From positions 1 through 6,385 of the forward strand of contig CAJWKX010000038.1 in assembly GCA_913043015.1 (NCBI GenBank): a stretch of DNA of 6,385 nucleotides, written 5' to 3'. Both the position numbers and the translations under genes were made by a program. Origin of the DNA: an uncultured Candidatus Pelagibacter sp. (GTDB lineage Bacteria; Pseudomonadota; Alphaproteobacteria; Pelagibacterales; Pelagibacteraceae). Shown here one piece after another: positions 5,101 to 6,385 of this stretch; position 1 is the first letter of the stretch; each line of letters opens with the position of its first letter. The notes beneath the pieces were generated by a model that saw only the letters and a list, made by a program, of their open reading frames with translations, was not told the DNA's origin and ran no database searches.

Positions 5101-6385
5101 ATGTTTGAAAATTTGACAAATAAATTTGAAGAAATTTTTTCTTCATTAAAAAAAGCACCATCTCTTGATGAAAGACAAGTAGATGAAGGTTTAAGAAATA
5201 TAAGACTGGCTTTATTAGAGGCAGATGTATCCTTACCTGTTGTAAAAGAATTTGTTGAAAAAATAAAACCTAAAGCTTTAGGTCAAGAAATAATTAGATC
5301 AACATCACCAGGCCAAATGTTGGTTAAAATTGTTTATGATGAACTTGTAAAACTTCTTGGAGATACTAGTTCTGACGTTAATTTAAATGCAGTTCCTCCT
5401 GTTTCAATGATGTTGGTAGGTCTACAGGGATCAGGAAAAACTACTACCACTGCTAAATTAGCAAAATATTTAGAAAAAAATAGAAAAAAGAAATTAATGA
5501 TGGTTAGCTTAGACGTTTATAGGCCAGCCGCACAAGAACAATTGAAGTTTTTAGGTGAACAAAGCAATATTCTTACATTGCCGGTAATTAACGGACAACT
5601 TCCGGCCGACATCTGCAGAAGAGCAATAAGTGCTGCCAATCTTAATGGAGCAGAGATTATTTTATTTGATACTGCCGGCAGAACCCAGATTGACCTTCAA
5701 ATGATGAGCGAAATAAAACAAATTGAAAGTATTATAAATCCTACCGAAGCTTTTTTAGTTGCAGATTCTTTAACAGGCCAAATAGCAGCTGAGGTTGCAA
5801 AAGAATTTAAAAATACAGTTAATCTTACGGGAATAATTTTAACTAGAGCGGATGGTGATGCCAGAGGTGGAGCTGCAGTAAGCATGAAATATGTTTCGCA
5901 TGTTCCAATTAAATTTTTAGGTGTTGGGGAAAAAATAGATAATTTAGAAATTTTTCACCCAGATAGAATCGCAAATAGAATTCTTGGTATGGGAGATGTT
6001 GTTTCTTTGGTAGAAAAAGCAGCTCAAGACCTTAGTGAAGAAAATATAAAAAAAACAGAAGAAAATTTAAAAAAAGGGAATTTTTCAATGGAAGATTATT
6101 TAACTCAATTGAGACAAATGAAAAAAATGGGAGGAATAGAAGGAGTCATGTCATTTTTACCAGGTGTTTCAAAAATTAAATCACAAATGGATCAAGCTGG
6201 GGTAGATGAAAAAATAATAACTCAAAACGAAGCTATAATTTTGTCTATGACAAAAAAAGAAAGAGAGAACCCAAAAATAATTGATGGTTCCAGAAGAAAA
6301 AGAATTGCTAATGGCTCTGGTACAGATGTAGCCACTATCAATAAATTGTTAAAACAATTTAAAATGATGTCTGAAATGATGAAGA
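5101..6385 (+). CDS. ffh: Signal recognition particle protein Ffh (3' end outside window)
   Basis: Ffh is the GTPase that binds SRP RNA and hydrophobic signal sequences emerging from the ribosome and docks on FtsY. The first 428 codons are present. The ATG at 5101 gives 'MFENLTNKFE', the standard Ffh N-terminus, so the start is firm despite no Shine-Dalgarno sequence. The N domain (about 1-90) includes 'LRNIRLALLEADV' (31-43). The G domain has the P-loop 'GLQGSGKTT' (107-115), 'DVYRPAA' (138-144), 'DTAGR' (190-194), 'TRADGDARGG' (248-257) and 'GVGEKIDNLEIFHP' (274-287). The Arg and Ala after Thr in the specificity motif differ from the E. coli form (TKVDGD) but keep the Asp. The methionine-rich M domain begins near 300 and includes 'MKKMGGIEGVMSFLPG' (340-355) and the SRP-RNA-binding 'SRRKRIANGSG' (397-407). 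Only the C-terminal tail is missing. The gene follows the structured leader and is divergent from dapF-ftsY, which encodes its receptor. Confidence 0.98.
   Translation, partial: MFENLTNKFEEIFSSLKKAPSLDERQVDEGLRNIRLALLEADVSLPVVKEFVEKIKPKALGQEIIRSTSPGQMLVKIVYDELVKLLGDTSSDVNLNAVPPVSMMLVGLQGSGKTTTTAKLAKYLEKNRKKKLMMVSLDVYRPAAQEQLKFLGEQSNILTLPVINGQLPADICRRAISAANLNGAEIILFDTAGRTQIDLQMMSEIKQIESIINPTEAFLVADSLTGQIAAEVAKEFKNTVNLTGIILTRADGDARGGAAVSMKYVSHVPIKFLGVGEKIDNLEIFHPDRIANRILGMGDVVSLVEKAAQDLSEENIKKTEENLKKGNFSMEDYLTQLRQMKKMGGIEGVMSFLPGVSKIKSQMDQAGVDEKIITQNEAIILSMTKKERENPKIIDGSRRKRIANGSGTDVATINKLLKQFKMMSEMMK

Noticed and set aside
5025..5108. A 27-codon GTG-initiated upstream frame overlapping the ffh start (a possible leader peptide)
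   Set aside because: The GTG lies in hairpin A with no ribosome binding site, and an open frame this short is expected by chance in a GC-rich RNA. The pairing pattern explains the sequence better than coding does.
5697..5885. A 62-codon open frame on the - strand inside ffh
   Set aside because: It is antisense to the conserved G domain of Ffh and is best explained as a shadow.

Overview
The window reads as AT-rich chromosomal DNA from an alphaproteobacterium, most likely Pelagibacterales (SAR11) or a close relative. The signs are very low G+C, tiny or negative intergenic gaps, almost no Shine-Dalgarno sequences, Lys/Asn/Ile-rich proteins, and dapF-ftsY lying divergently from ffh. The lineage call is inference; the low G+C and compact layout are visible directly. 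No mobile element, CRISPR array, tRNA or rRNA gene was found. No gene-free stretch exceeds about 160 bases.

Left part (1-2586): the 3' end of an amidase-signature gene, then a 61-residue two-helix membrane protein 12 nt downstream, then a membrane-anchored alpha/beta hydrolase, all on the + strand. The hydrolase meets a - strand UMF1/Atg22-like MFS transporter tail to tail. Their stop codons overlap in a single TTAA.

Middle part (2587-4940): a short divergent gap leads to an unrecognised exported protein on the + strand. Its end overlaps the end of ftsY on the - strand by 8 nt. ftsY is read after dapF through a TAATG stop/start overlap.

Right part (4941-6385): a 160-nt divergent gap separates dapF from ffh, which runs off the window. 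The ffh side of this gap holds the most interesting element, a GC-rich (about 53%) RNA leader of about 95 nt. It folds into three hairpins joined by 1-2 nt linkers, and the loop of the first hairpin is complementary to the strand just before the ffh start (an H-type pseudoknot). It is not SRP RNA. A conserved candidate RNA upstream of ffh was, as far as I recall, listed in a computational survey of 'Candidatus Pelagibacter ubique', so it may be a known motif of unknown function.

Functionally, Ffh and FtsY are the two GTPases of co-translational membrane targeting. DapF makes meso-diaminopimelate for lysine and peptidoglycan. The left-hand genes are transport and hydrolytic functions with no evident link to the SRP genes.
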